Below are positions 1 through 7,983 of a stretch of 64,000 nucleotides of DNA, in pieces. Position 1 is the first letter of the stretch, and every line of letters begins with the position of its first letter. The stretch comes from Bacteroides sp. GTDB lineage: Bacteria > Bacteroidota > Bacteroidia > Bacteroidales > Bacteroidaceae. Made by a program: the position numbers and the translations under genes. The stretch spans positions 1 through 64,000 of the forward strand of contig DXLO01000003.1 in the NCBI GenBank assembly GCA_019414665.1, given 5' to 3'. The notes beneath the pieces are model-generated. The model saw only the letters and a list, made by a program, of their open reading frames with translations, did not search any database and was not told the origin of the DNA.

Positions 1-26
1 ATAATAACGCGTAAGCACTTTATAAA

Positions 27-70
27 AAAAGACTATAGCAGCATTATACAGTGTCCTGCTATAGTCTTTT
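27..70 (-). terminator. Intrinsic terminator of the DXS-like gene
   Basis: A 15-bp perfect inverted repeat (27-41 with 56-70) encloses a 14-nt loop. Read on the minus strand it lies about 20 bases downstream of the DXS-like stop codon and ends in a run of U residues (complement of the A run at 24-30). The A/T flanks on both sides would also let it work on the plus strand. Confidence 0.8.
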
Positions 71-90
71 CTGTTTATAATCTGATCTGA

Positions 91-1392
91 TTACCAATAT
101 TTACGTATATCTTCCACAATCTGCACATCTGTCAGTCTGTTTGCCTTCAATAATTCTTCTGTGATATAACGGTCGGCAAATTCTTTACGTACTCCGTAAT
201 TCAAGACCTTCACATCCGAACTTCCATAAAAACGGGCAATCTTTTCACCAAAACCTCCATCCAGCTCACCGTCTTCCAATGTCACGACTAATGAATGTGA
301 GCGTTTCAATTCTTCCAGCATCTCAACATCCAGTCCTGTAATATAGCGAGGGTTTATCAAGGTAGCTTCTACTCCACATTCCTCTTTCAAAAGCTTTGCA
401 ACCGACTCTCCTAATCCATAAAAGGCTCCTAAACCAAGGATTGCTACCTTTTCTCCTTTTTGTACTAACTTATAGCGATTCAAGTCGCTATAATCTGTAT
501 CGAAATCCAGATTGCCAGATACAACAGAAGCACCCGGAACACGAATAGCAACTGGATGCTCATGCTGATGAATAGACCATTTCAACATAGCGAAGTACTC
601 CTCTTTACAAGTAGGAGCCAGATAAACCATATTAGGAATATTGCATATCAACGGGATGTCGAAGAAACCGAGATGAGTTTCATCGTTCATACCAGCTATT
701 GTTCCCATAAAGACAACAATCGTAGCCGGATTGTTATTGATACACAGGTCTTGAGACAACTGATCGTAAGAACGTTGTATAAATGAGCTATAAACTCCAT
801 ATACAGGCTTTCCACCACCTGCAGCAATTCCTGACGCCAATGCTACGGCATGTTCTTCGGCAATAGACATCTCGTTGTCATTGACTACAATAATCATATT
901 GGTTCCATTCTCACCGGCATTACTCAAACCTTCATAGGCCTCTCCTCCACTCAAAGAGCCATCGCCAATCACTGCAATAATATTTTCATTACCTCCCTTC
1001 AAGTCGCGTGCCTTTACCAGTCCGCAAGCCAGACTGACAGAAGTCGAAGTATGTCCGATAGTAAAAAAGTCGTGTTCACTTTCCTGTGGATTGGTATAAC
1101 CGGATACCTTATCGTAATCTGCTGCATTCAAAAAGGCACCTTTTCTACCTGTCAGAATTTTATGGGTATAACTTTGGTGCGACACATCATAAACAATCTT
1201 ATCGTGTGGTGAACTAAATACATAATGCAGGGCAATAGTAGCCTCTACCATTCCTAAATTGGGTCCGATATGTCCACCATGCTCACTTAATTTATGCAGT
1301 AAAGCCTGACGTATCTCGCCGACCAATATTTCCATTTGTTCAACCGACAATATCTTTACATCGGCAGGAGAATCAATTTTTTCAATATACAT
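91..1392 (-). CDS. Compact DXS-like thiamine-diphosphate enzyme (433 aa)
   Basis: This belongs to the 1-deoxy-D-xylulose-5-phosphate synthase family, which condenses pyruvate and glyceraldehyde-3-phosphate using thiamine diphosphate. The N-terminal part has the DXS signature SEHGGHIGPNLG (residues 36-47), GDG at 143-145 and NDNEMSI at 171-177. It then runs directly into AEEHAV (178-183), which in DXS belongs to the second domain. About 180 residues between these points in normal ~620-aa DXS enzymes are missing, in frame. By alignment from memory with the E. coli enzyme, catalytic E370 is kept (E179), R398 (R207) and H431 (H240) are kept, but phosphate-contacting R420 and R478 become M229 and G287, and D427 becomes N236. 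It sits divergent to the thiamine operon, where DXP is a thiazole precursor. Product identity is uncertain: a diverged paralogue using another acceptor is as likely as a working DXS. Confidence 0.85.
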   Translation of the reverse strand: MYIEKIDSPADVKILSVEQMEILVGEIRQALLHKLSEHGGHIGPNLGMVEATIALHYVFSSPHDKIVYDVSHQSYTHKILTGRKGAFLNAADYDKVSGYTNPQESEHDFFTIGHTSTSVSLACGLVKARDLKGGNENIIAVIGDGSLSGGEAYEGLSNAGENGTNMIIVVNDNEMSIAEEHAVALASGIAAGGGKPVYGVYSSFIQRSYDQLSQDLCINNNPATIVVFMGTIAGMNDETHLGFFDIPLICNIPNMVYLAPTCKEEYFAMLKWSIHQHEHPVAIRVPGASVVSGNLDFDTDYSDLNRYKLVQKGEKVAILGLGAFYGLGESVAKLLKEECGVEATLINPRYITGLDVEMLEELKRSHSLVVTLEDGELDGGFGEKIARFYGSSDVKVLNYGVRKEFADRYITEELLKANRLTDVQIVEDIRKYW

Positions 1393-1416
1393 AATTCAAA
1401 CATTTTTATTACGATG

Positions 1417-1424
1417 CAAAAATA
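1417..1424 (-). promoter_or_regulatory. -7 box of the DXS-like gene
   Basis: TATTTTTG on the minus strand matches the Bacteroidetes TAnnTTTG consensus and lies 24 bases upstream of the start codon. No good -33 TTTG is seen at the expected distance. Confidence 0.5.
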
Positions 1425-1590
1425 AAAGTTCTCCCCCAATTAGTTCATAACCTATTTACTGGAAATATAACCTCAATTACAGATAAAGAAACTTTCTTTT
1501 TCTACCCGATAAATTATCACTTTATAGGTGACACCCGAAAAAATAAAAGAAAAACAAAGTGAAAATTATCAAGATATACAGCAAAAAGTG

Positions 1591-1598
1591 TATCTTTG
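1591..1598 (+). promoter_or_regulatory. -7 box of the thiamine operon promoter
   Basis: TATCTTTG is a perfect TAnnTTTG match. Transcription would start around 1605, just before the TPP riboswitch, so the whole aptamer is in the leader. The -33 element is weak. Confidence 0.7.
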
Positions 1599-1610
1599 CC
1601 CACAAGTAAA

Positions 1611-1688
1611 AACAAAGGGGTGCCCTCCGGACGGGCTGAGATCATACCCTAAGCACCTGATGCGGTTAGTACCGCCGAAGGGATTGTT
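1611..1688 (+). promoter_or_regulatory. TPP riboswitch (THI element)
   Basis: The leader carries the conserved THI-box blocks in order: GGGGTGCC (1617-1624), GGCTGAGAT (1634-1642), ACCCT (1646-1650), CACCTGATGCGGTTA (1654-1668) and CGAAGGGA (1676-1683). The outer P1 stem can form between 1611-1615 and 1684-1688. The aptamer lies about 80 bases upstream of thiS, so it should switch the thiS-thiE-thiG-thiC-thiH-thiF operon off when thiamine diphosphate is plentiful. The expression platform is in 1689-1764; I could not identify a clear terminator there, so control of translation initiation is possible. Confidence 0.95.
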
Positions 1689-1764
1689 ATTCGTATCCAT
1701 CATATATCTTCTCCGATTCTCGGGACAGCTCTTTGTTATTACTTTCACTAAAAATATCATTATC

Positions 1765-1965
1765 ATGAAAGTACAAGTCAACAACAAAGAGGTAGAACTT
1801 ACCACAGGAAATACCATCTCTGCTTTAGCGGCACAACTGGATTTACCTCCACAAGGAGTAGCCATAGCATTGAACAACCGTATGATTCCCCGTAGTCAAT
1901 GGGCAGAACAAGAAATACAAAACGGAGATAGTCTGGTTATCATAAAAGCTGCATGCGGAGGATAA
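1765..1965 (+). CDS. thiS: ThiS sulfur carrier protein (66 aa)
   Basis: A small ubiquitin-fold sulfur carrier for thiazole synthesis. The protein is 66 residues and ends in CGG; the terminal Gly-Gly is adenylated by ThiF and then converted to a thiocarboxylate that gives its sulfur to ThiG. The start at 1765 (MKVQVNNKEV) is chosen because it gives the normal family length and begins in the first beta strand; the reading frame is open further upstream but that part is riboswitch leader. It is the first gene of the riboswitch-controlled operon and is followed 4 bases later by thiE. Confidence 0.95.
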   Translation: MKVQVNNKEVELTTGNTISALAAQLDLPPQGVAIALNNRMIPRSQWAEQEIQNGDSLVIIKAACGG

Positions 1966-1969
1966 AGAA

Positions 1970-2602
1970 ATGGAACTGCAATTCATCACACATTTTACAG
2001 ACCAATATTCTTATTATGATTCGGCACGTATGGCACTTGAAGGAGGTTGCCGTTGGATTCAGCTGCGCATGAAAGACGCAACTCCCGATGAAATCCGTCC
2101 GGAAGCTGTCCGTATACAGGCTTTATGCCGGGAATATGGTGCGACCTTCATCATCGACGATCATGTAGAATTAGTAAAAGAACTGCATGCCAACGGAGTT
2201 CATTTAGGGAAAAAAGATATGCCCATAGCTGAAGCACGTCAGATTTTAGGTAAAGATTTTATTATCGGAGGAACGGCCAACACCTTCGAGGATGTACAGA
2301 TGCATTATCAGGCAGGAGCAGATTATATCGGCTGCGGTCCGTTCCGCTTTACTACGACCAAGAAGAATTTAAGTCCGATTCTTGGACTGGAAGGGTATAA
2401 AGCAATCGTATCGCAGATGAAGACAGCCGGAATCAATTTGCCCATTGTAGCCATTGGAGGAATTACCTACGATGATATTCCCTCAATCATGCAAACTGGA
2501 GTTACAGGTATTGCGCTGAGCGGAACAATTCTTCGGGCAGAGAATCCGGTAGTCGAAACGCACCGCATATTAGAAGCTATTCAGAACTCCAAACAGCTTT
2601 AA
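1970..2602 (+). CDS. thiE: Thiamine-phosphate synthase (210 aa)
   Basis: ThiE joins hydroxymethylpyrimidine diphosphate to the thiazole phosphate carboxylate to give thiamine monophosphate in the cytoplasm. The TIM-barrel family signatures are visible: WIQLRMK near residue 30, a DD pair in FIIDDHVEL, GVHLGKKDM, and GADYIGCGPFRFTTTKK followed by a GGI phosphate-binding loop (AIGGIT). Length is normal for the family. It lies 4 bases after thiS and 42 bases before thiG. This is the better of the two ThiE-like proteins in the window; the other is at 7292-7900. Confidence 0.95.
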   Translation: MELQFITHFTDQYSYYDSARMALEGGCRWIQLRMKDATPDEIRPEAVRIQALCREYGATFIIDDHVELVKELHANGVHLGKKDMPIAEARQILGKDFIIGGTANTFEDVQMHYQAGADYIGCGPFRFTTTKKNLSPILGLEGYKAIVSQMKTAGINLPIVAIGGITYDDIPSIMQTGVTGIALSGTILRAENPVVETHRILEAIQNSKQL

Positions 2603-2644
2603 TCAAAGAAAAGGATTACAAAAAACTCAAAAACAAAATATACA

Positions 2645-3421
2645 ATGGAAAAACTTATCATTGCCGGAAAAGAATTTAACTCCAGACTGTTTCTGGGAAC
2701 CGGCAAATTCAATTCAAACCAGCTCATGGAAGATGCTATCCTGGCATCAGATACTGAAATGGTAACCGTAGCCATGAAACGTATCGAACTTGACAATAAG
2801 GAAGACGACATGTTACGTCATATTATTCATCCGCACATCCAGCTATTACCTAATACATCAGGAGTACGCACTGCCGAAGAAGCCGTATTTGCTGCACAAA
2901 TGGCACGTGAGGCTTTTGGAACTAACTGGCTGAAACTGGAAATACACCCAGATCCACGTTATCTGTTGCCAGATTCAACTGAAACCCTGAAAGCTACAGA
3001 AGAATTGGTTAAACTGGGATTCGTTGTATTGCCTTATTGCCAAGCTGATCCGACTCTATGTAAACGCCTGGAAGAGGCCGGTGCGGCAACTGTCATGCCA
3101 CTCGCTGCTCCTATCGGAACAAACAAGGGATTGCAGACACGCGACTTCCTGCGTATCATTATCGAACAAAGTAATGTACCTGTTGTTGTCGATGCTGGAA
3201 TCGGCGCTCCAAGTCATGCTGCTGAAGCTATGGAAATGGGTGCTGCTGCTTGTCTGGTAAATACAGCTATCGCCGTAGCAGGAAATCCTGTAGAAATGGC
3301 TAAAGCCTTCAAGGAGGCTGTCATCGCCGGAAGACGTGCTTACGAAGCAGGTCTGGGTATTCAAGCTGAAAACTTAGTTGCATCAGCTTCTTCTCCGTTA
3401 ACTGCATTTTTAAACGAATAA
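2645..3421 (+). CDS. thiG: Thiazole synthase ThiG (258 aa)
   Basis: ThiG condenses DXP, dehydroglycine (from ThiH in this anaerobe) and sulfur carried on ThiS to make the thiazole of thiamine. The sequence starts with LIIAGKEFNSRLFLGTGKF, typical of ThiG, and has the Schiff-base lysine region WLKLEIHPDPRYLLPD near residue 100, PVVVDAGIGAPSHAAEAMEMG, and ACLVNTAIA. Length is normal. The overall order thiS-E-G-C-H-F is that expected of an anaerobic thiamine operon using ThiH rather than ThiO. Confidence 0.96.
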   Translation: MEKLIIAGKEFNSRLFLGTGKFNSNQLMEDAILASDTEMVTVAMKRIELDNKEDDMLRHIIHPHIQLLPNTSGVRTAEEAVFAAQMAREAFGTNWLKLEIHPDPRYLLPDSTETLKATEELVKLGFVVLPYCQADPTLCKRLEEAGAATVMPLAAPIGTNKGLQTRDFLRIIIEQSNVPVVVDAGIGAPSHAAEAMEMGAAACLVNTAIAVAGNPVEMAKAFKEAVIAGRRAYEAGLGIQAENLVASASSPLTAFLNE

Positions 3422-3431
3422 CTACACGTTC

Positions 3432-5126
3432 ATGGATAAAGAAAAAGATAAAAAGGCATATGCACATGCCGAAAAAGCTTATATGCAAGGAACACTTTTT
3501 CCTTTCATAAAAGTAGGGATGCAAAAAGTGAATCTTACTCCAACTGTCACTATTGTCAATGGAGAAAAGGTCATGACTCCTAATGCCCCTGTTTATGTTT
3601 ACGATACAAGTGGACCTTTCAGTGATCCCAATATTAAAATCGATCTTAAGAAGGGACTTCCCCGTATGCGCGAAAACTGGATTGTAGAACGTGGCGATGT
3701 AGAACAGCTGCCTTCTATCACTTCAGAATACGGTAAGATGCGACGCGACGATCATTCGCTCGACCATCTGCGTTTCGAACATATTGCTTTGCCTTATCGT
3801 GCCAAAGCCGGAAAATGCTGTACACAGATGTATTATGCCAAACAAGGTATTGTTACTCCGGAAATGGAATATGTAGCTATCCGAGAGAACATGAACTGTA
3901 AAGAGTTGGGTATTGATACGTATATCACTCCTGAATTCGTTCGTGATGAGATTGCGGCCGGACGTGCTGTATTGCCGGCAAACATCAATCATCCGGAATC
4001 GGAGCCAATGATCATCGGACGTAACTTCCTGGTAAAAATCAATACCAACATCGGCAACTCAGCTACAACTTCCAGCATTGATGAAGAAGTAGACAAAGCT
4101 GTATGGAGCTGCAAATGGGGAGGTGATACACTGATGGACCTCTCTACCGGTGACAACATACATGAAACTCGTGAATGGATTGTACGCAACTGTCCGGTTC
4201 CGGTAGGTACAGTGCCTATCTATCAGGCTTTGGAAAAGGTTAACGGTAAAGTAGAAGACTTGACTTGGGAAATTTACCGTGACACACTAATTGAACAATG
4301 TGAACAAGGAGTAGACTATTTCACTATCCATGCCGGAATACGCCGTCACAATGTTCATCTTGCCGACAAACGTTTGTGTGGTATTGTATCACGCGGAGGT
4401 AGTATCATGAGCAAATGGTGTCTGGTACACGACCAGGAGTCATTCCTTTACGAACATTTTGACGATATTTGTGATATACTTGCTCAATACGACGTAGCTG
4501 TATCATTGGGCGACGGTCTGCGTCCGGGATGTATTGCCGACGCAAACGATGAAGCACAGTTTGCAGAACTCGACACAATGGGCGAACTGGTTGTACGCGC
4601 ATGGGCTAAGAATGTACAGGCATTTATTGAAGGTCCGGGACACGTACCTTTGCACAAAATCAAGGAAAACATGGAACGCCAGATCAGTCATTGTCACAAT
4701 GCACCGTTCTACACTCTTGGTCCTTTGGTTACTGATATTGCTCCGGGATACGATCATATCACCTCTGCTATCGGAGCCGCTCAAATCGGCTGGCTGGGTA
4801 CAGCCATGTTGTGCTACGTTACTCCAAAAGAACATCTGGGATTGCCTAACCGTGAAGATGTACGTACAGGAGTTATCACTTACAAGATAGCAGCACATGC
4901 AGCCGACCTTGCCAAAGGTCATCCAGGTGCACAAATACGAGATAATGCCTTAAGCAAAGCCCGCTACGAATTCCGCTGGCGCGACCAGTTCCACCTGAGT
5001 CTCGATCCGGACCGTGCACTGGAATACTTTAACGAAGGTCGCCATACTGACGGCGAATACTGTACAATGTGCGGACCGAACTTCTGTGCAATGAAGTTAT
5101 CACGCGATCTTTCAAACTTGAAATAA
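3432..5126 (+). CDS. thiC: Phosphomethylpyrimidine synthase ThiC (564 aa)
   Basis: ThiC is a non-canonical radical SAM enzyme that rearranges aminoimidazole ribotide into hydroxymethylpyrimidine phosphate. The C-terminal iron-sulfur motif CX2CX4C is visible at C544, C547 and C552. Family blocks such as NINHPESEPMIIGRNF, GADTLMDLSTG-like (GGDTLMDLSTGDNIHETR), TIHAG and EGPGHVPLHKI are present. Length (564) is in the range of the bacterial family without long N-terminal extension. It lies 10 bases after thiG. A stable hairpin separates it from thiH. Confidence 0.97.
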   Translation: MDKEKDKKAYAHAEKAYMQGTLFPFIKVGMQKVNLTPTVTIVNGEKVMTPNAPVYVYDTSGPFSDPNIKIDLKKGLPRMRENWIVERGDVEQLPSITSEYGKMRRDDHSLDHLRFEHIALPYRAKAGKCCTQMYYAKQGIVTPEMEYVAIRENMNCKELGIDTYITPEFVRDEIAAGRAVLPANINHPESEPMIIGRNFLVKINTNIGNSATTSSIDEEVDKAVWSCKWGGDTLMDLSTGDNIHETREWIVRNCPVPVGTVPIYQALEKVNGKVEDLTWEIYRDTLIEQCEQGVDYFTIHAGIRRHNVHLADKRLCGIVSRGGSIMSKWCLVHDQESFLYEHFDDICDILAQYDVAVSLGDGLRPGCIADANDEAQFAELDTMGELVVRAWAKNVQAFIEGPGHVPLHKIKENMERQISHCHNAPFYTLGPLVTDIAPGYDHITSAIGAAQIGWLGTAMLCYVTPKEHLGLPNREDVRTGVITYKIAAHAADLAKGHPGAQIRDNALSKARYEFRWRDQFHLSLDPDRALEYFNEGRHTDGEYCTMCGPNFCAMKLSRDLSNLK

Positions 5127-5139
5127 TAACCTATCAATC

Positions 5140-5178
5140 ATGTATTTCCGTCGTTTATCCAGAATGGCGGAAATACAT
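5140..5178 (+). other. Intercistronic hairpin between thiC and thiH
   Basis: ATGTATTTCCG (5140-5150) and CGGAAATACAT (5168-5178) form a perfect 11-bp stem with a 17-nt loop. There is no run of T after it, so it is unlikely to be a simple terminator. It may set mRNA stability or partial termination between the thiC and thiH halves of the operon. Confidence 0.75.
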
Positions 5179-5208
5179 AAAAGAATTTGAAAACTATCCA
5201 TAAATATC

Positions 5209-6360
5209 ATGTTTAGTGACGAATTAGAAAAAATAAATTGGGAAGAAACAACCAAAGCCATCTACTCAAAGACTGAAGCCGATGTGTTGCGCGCATTAGG
5301 AAAATCACATTGTGACGTAGACGACTTTATGGCACTGATTTCACCCGCCGCCGAGAAATTTCTCGAACCAATGGCACGCCTGAGTCGCAAATACACAGAA
5401 GAACGATTCGGCAAAACTATTTCAATGTTTATTCCTCTGTATATTACCAATTCATGTACGAACTCATGCGTGTACTGCGGATTTCATATCAGTAATCCGA
5501 TGGCACGTACCATTCTTACTCCGGAAGAAATAGAAAACGAATACCGGGCAATCAAAAAACTTGGTCCATTCGAAAATCTGTTGATTGTAACAGGAGAAAA
5601 TCCTGCCAAGGCCGGAGTTCCTTATATAGCTAAAGCACTTGATTTGGCAAAACCATATTTCTCGAATCTGAAGATAGAGGTTATGCCACTTAAGACAGAA
5701 GAGTATGCCGAATTGGTAAACCACGGTCTGAACGGAGTGATCTGTTTCCAGGAAACATATAATAAGGCACGCTATAATATTTATCATCCGCGTGGCATGA
5801 AATCGAAATTCGAATGGCGTGTAAATGGTTTCGACCGTATGGGACAGGCTGGCGTTCATTCTATCGGTATGGGAGTTCTGATCGGCTTGGAAGACTGGCG
5901 TACAGATGTAACAATGATGGCTTATCACCTGCGCTACCTGCAAAAACATTATTGGAAAACCAAATACAGCGTAAACTTCCCACGCATGCGCCCGGCTGAA
6001 AACGAAGGTTTCCAACCGAACGTAATCATGAGCGACAAAGAGCTGGCTCAGGTGACATTTGCCATGCGTATATTCGATCATGACGTAGATATATCTTACT
6101 CTACCCGTGAGCCGGCTAATATCCGTGATCACATGGCTACACTTGGAGTAACAACGATGAGTGCTGAGAGTAAGACAGAACCGGGAGGTTACTATACTTA
6201 TCCACAAGCGCTGGAACAGTTCCATGTAAGCGATGAGCGTACAGCGGTAGAAGTAGAAAAAGCATTAAAAGCCATCGGACGTGAACCCGTATGGAAAGAT
6301 TGGGATGCTTCATTCGACCACATGTCAAAACAGCTTCACACCTCTGCCGTACAGAAGTAA
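5209..6360 (+). CDS. thiH: 2-iminoacetate synthase ThiH (383 aa)
   Basis: ThiH is a radical SAM lyase that cleaves tyrosine to give dehydroglycine for ThiG. The CX3CX2C cluster motif is at C83, C87 and C90 (CTNSCVYCGFH). The rest matches the family, including VTGENP for SAM binding, QETYN and HPRGMKSKFEWR. Length is normal. It follows thiC after an 82-base gap with a hairpin. Presence of ThiH rather than glycine oxidase fits an anaerobic host. Confidence 0.96.
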   Translation: MFSDELEKINWEETTKAIYSKTEADVLRALGKSHCDVDDFMALISPAAEKFLEPMARLSRKYTEERFGKTISMFIPLYITNSCTNSCVYCGFHISNPMARTILTPEEIENEYRAIKKLGPFENLLIVTGENPAKAGVPYIAKALDLAKPYFSNLKIEVMPLKTEEYAELVNHGLNGVICFQETYNKARYNIYHPRGMKSKFEWRVNGFDRMGQAGVHSIGMGVLIGLEDWRTDVTMMAYHLRYLQKHYWKTKYSVNFPRMRPAENEGFQPNVIMSDKELAQVTFAMRIFDHDVDISYSTREPANIRDHMATLGVTTMSAESKTEPGGYYTYPQALEQFHVSDERTAVEVEKALKAIGREPVWKDWDASFDHMSKQLHTSAVQK

Positions 6361-6372
6361 AAACAAAAAATA

Positions 6373-6450
6373 ACATATTCCGGAGAATATCAATACCTTT
6401 TCAGAAACACATCTGATTTTCCGAAAAAGTAATGATATCCTTCCGGAAAA
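6373..6450 (+). other. Inverted repeats in the thiH-thiF gap
   Basis: The 161-base gap holds three short inverted repeats in a row: ATATTC-CGGA-GAATAT (6373-6388 region), TCAGA (6401-6405) with TCTGA (6412-6416), and TTTTCCG (6417-6423) with CGGAAAA (6444-6450). No T-rich tail follows, so processing or mRNA stability is more likely than termination. No promoter of the TAnnTTTG type is seen here, so thiF probably belongs to the operon. Confidence 0.5.
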
Positions 6451-6521
6451 CTTTATTTATACATACAAAATTCCCCAAATACATTTCATCTTTTCAGACA
6501 ATTTCTTTTCATAATATCCCC

Positions 6522-7235
6522 ATGCAACTGACAGAAAAAGAAAAAGAGAGATATAATCGCCAGATTCAACTCGACGAGATTGGAGAAAAAGGACAGACAT
6601 TGCTCCGACAAGCGAAAGTCCTGATAGTAGGTGTAGGTGGTCTGGGCTCACCTATTGCTATATACCTTTGCGGTGCAGGAGTAGGAACCATCGGACTAGT
6701 AGATGATGATAAGGTAAGTGAAACAAACTTACAGCGCCAAATTCTCTACAGTGAAACCGAGGTAGGAAAGCCCAAAGCACTTTGCGCAAAAGAGCGCTTG
6801 CAGAAACTGAACAGCAATATTTGCATTGAGGCCTATCCTACTCGTCTTACTAAAGAAAATGCTCAAGAAATAATCAGCAGATACGATATTGTAGTTGACG
6901 GATGCGACAATTTCCAAACGCGTTACCTTATAAACGACACATGCTTATTATTAAATAAGGTATATGTATATGGTGCTATCCGTGCCTTCGACGGTCAAGT
7001 ATCCGTTTTTAACTACCAAGGAGGAAAAAACTACCGCGACCTCTTCCCCGACGAGGAAGAAATGCTGTCCATGCCTGCTCCTCCTAAAGGGGTATTAGGA
7101 GTCACTCCCGGCTTAGTCGGCTGCACACAAGCCAACGAGGTTTTAAAGATAATTTCAGGATATGGCGAAGTTTTAAGTGACAAATTGTGGCACATCGACC
7201 TCAAAACAATGGTTACGCACACGATTTTGCTCTAA
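6522..7235 (+). CDS. thiF: ThiF-type adenylyltransferase (237 aa)
   Basis: An E1-like enzyme that adenylates the C-terminal glycine of ThiS. The nucleotide-binding loop GVGGLGS is at residues 37-43, preceded by the family start ERYNRQIQLDEIGEKGQ. Conserved DGCDNFQTRYLIND and a late PGLVGCTQANE segment follow. The start at 6522 (MQLTEKEKER) is chosen because homologues begin there; the reading frame stays open for 30 codons upstream without family sequence. The two CX2C zinc-binding pairs found in E. coli ThiF and MoeB are not visible. It is the last operon gene before an internal promoter. Confidence 0.93.
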   Translation: MQLTEKEKERYNRQIQLDEIGEKGQTLLRQAKVLIVGVGGLGSPIAIYLCGAGVGTIGLVDDDKVSETNLQRQILYSETEVGKPKALCAKERLQKLNSNICIEAYPTRLTKENAQEIISRYDIVVDGCDNFQTRYLINDTCLLLNKVYVYGAIRAFDGQVSVFNYQGGKNYRDLFPDEEEMLSMPAPPKGVLGVTPGLVGCTQANEVLKIISGYGEVLSDKLWHIDLKTMVTHTILL

Positions 7236-7263
7236 ACAATTAGGAATATTACAAACATGTTAC

Positions 7264-7271
7264 TACCTTTG
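7264..7271 (+). promoter_or_regulatory. -7 box of an internal promoter for the second thiE-like gene
   Basis: TACCTTTG is a perfect TAnnTTTG match 20 bases upstream of the 7292 start codon. TTAG at 7240-7243 sits 20 bases before it and may serve as a weak -33 element. This would let the TenI-like gene be expressed independently of the riboswitch. Confidence 0.6.
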
Positions 7272-7291
7272 TGCCACAATTACGTTGTCAC

Positions 7292-7900
7292 ATGAAACTT
7301 ATATTGATAACCAGACCCACATATTTCGTAGAAGAAGATAAAATTATAACTACACTCTTCGACGAAGGATTAGATTATCTTCATCTGCGCAAACCCGACA
7401 CAGCTCCGGTTTATGCAGAACGTCTGCTTACTCTTATCCCAGAAAAATACCGGAAGCGTATCGTAGTACATGGACATTTCTATTTGAAAGAAGAATATAA
7501 TCTCAAAGGTATTCACCTGAATCATCGCAACCCTATTGCTCCCGATAATTACACTGGGCAAATAAGTACCTCCTGCCATTCATTGGAAGAAGTAAAAGAA
7601 AAGAAAAACAACTTCGATTATGTCTTTCTCAGCCCTGTATTCGACAGCATTTCAAAACAGGGATATGCAGCAGAATATACGCCGGAACAAATCCGTCAGG
7701 CAGCTAAAGACGGTATAATCGACAAACGTGTCATAGCACTTGGAGGCATTGATGAAGACAATATCCTGCAAGTAAAAGATTATGGCTTTGGAGGAGCTGC
7801 TATTTTAGGTGGACTTTGGAATAAATTCGACCTTGACCACGATTATAATTATCAGAATCTTATTGAGCATTTCAGAAAATTGAAACGACTTGCTGATTAA
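7292..7900 (+). CDS. ThiE/TenI-like protein (202 aa)
   Basis: A second member of the thiamine-phosphate synthase/TenI fold. Visible family elements are YLHLRKP near residue 30, GIHLNHRN, FDYVFLSPVFDSISKQGY and ALGGID. Compared with the ThiE at 1970-2602 it lacks the DDH-type segment (here IVVHGHFYL) and has a diverged phosphate loop. It may act as the thiazole tautomerase TenI, or as a salvage-type ThiE; sequence alone does not decide. The start at 7292 is chosen because the further-upstream codons overlap the TACCTTTG promoter box. It ends the thiamine cluster. Confidence 0.85.
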   Translation: MKLILITRPTYFVEEDKIITTLFDEGLDYLHLRKPDTAPVYAERLLTLIPEKYRKRIVVHGHFYLKEEYNLKGIHLNHRNPIAPDNYTGQISTSCHSLEEVKEKKNNFDYVFLSPVFDSISKQGYAAEYTPEQIRQAAKDGIIDKRVIALGGIDEDNILQVKDYGFGGAAILGGLWNKFDLDHDYNYQNLIEHFRKLKRLAD

Positions 7901-7915
7901 AGTTTTTTCATTTCA

Positions 7916-7947
7916 TTTGCCATGCTTGGAGAAATGCCGTAACTTTG
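7916..7947 (+). promoter_or_regulatory. prs promoter (TTTG-N20-TAACTTTG)
   Basis: TTTG at 7916-7919 and TAACTTTG at 7940-7947 with a 20-base spacer form a near-consensus Bacteroidetes promoter. The ATG of prs is 36 bases downstream. Confidence 0.85.
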
Positions 7948-7983
7948 CACCAAAAATATTAGGCAATATATCAAAATATTACA

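Noticed and set aside
5464..6225. 253-codon antisense frame within thiH
   Set aside because: It is a shadow of thiH on the opposite strand without family features.
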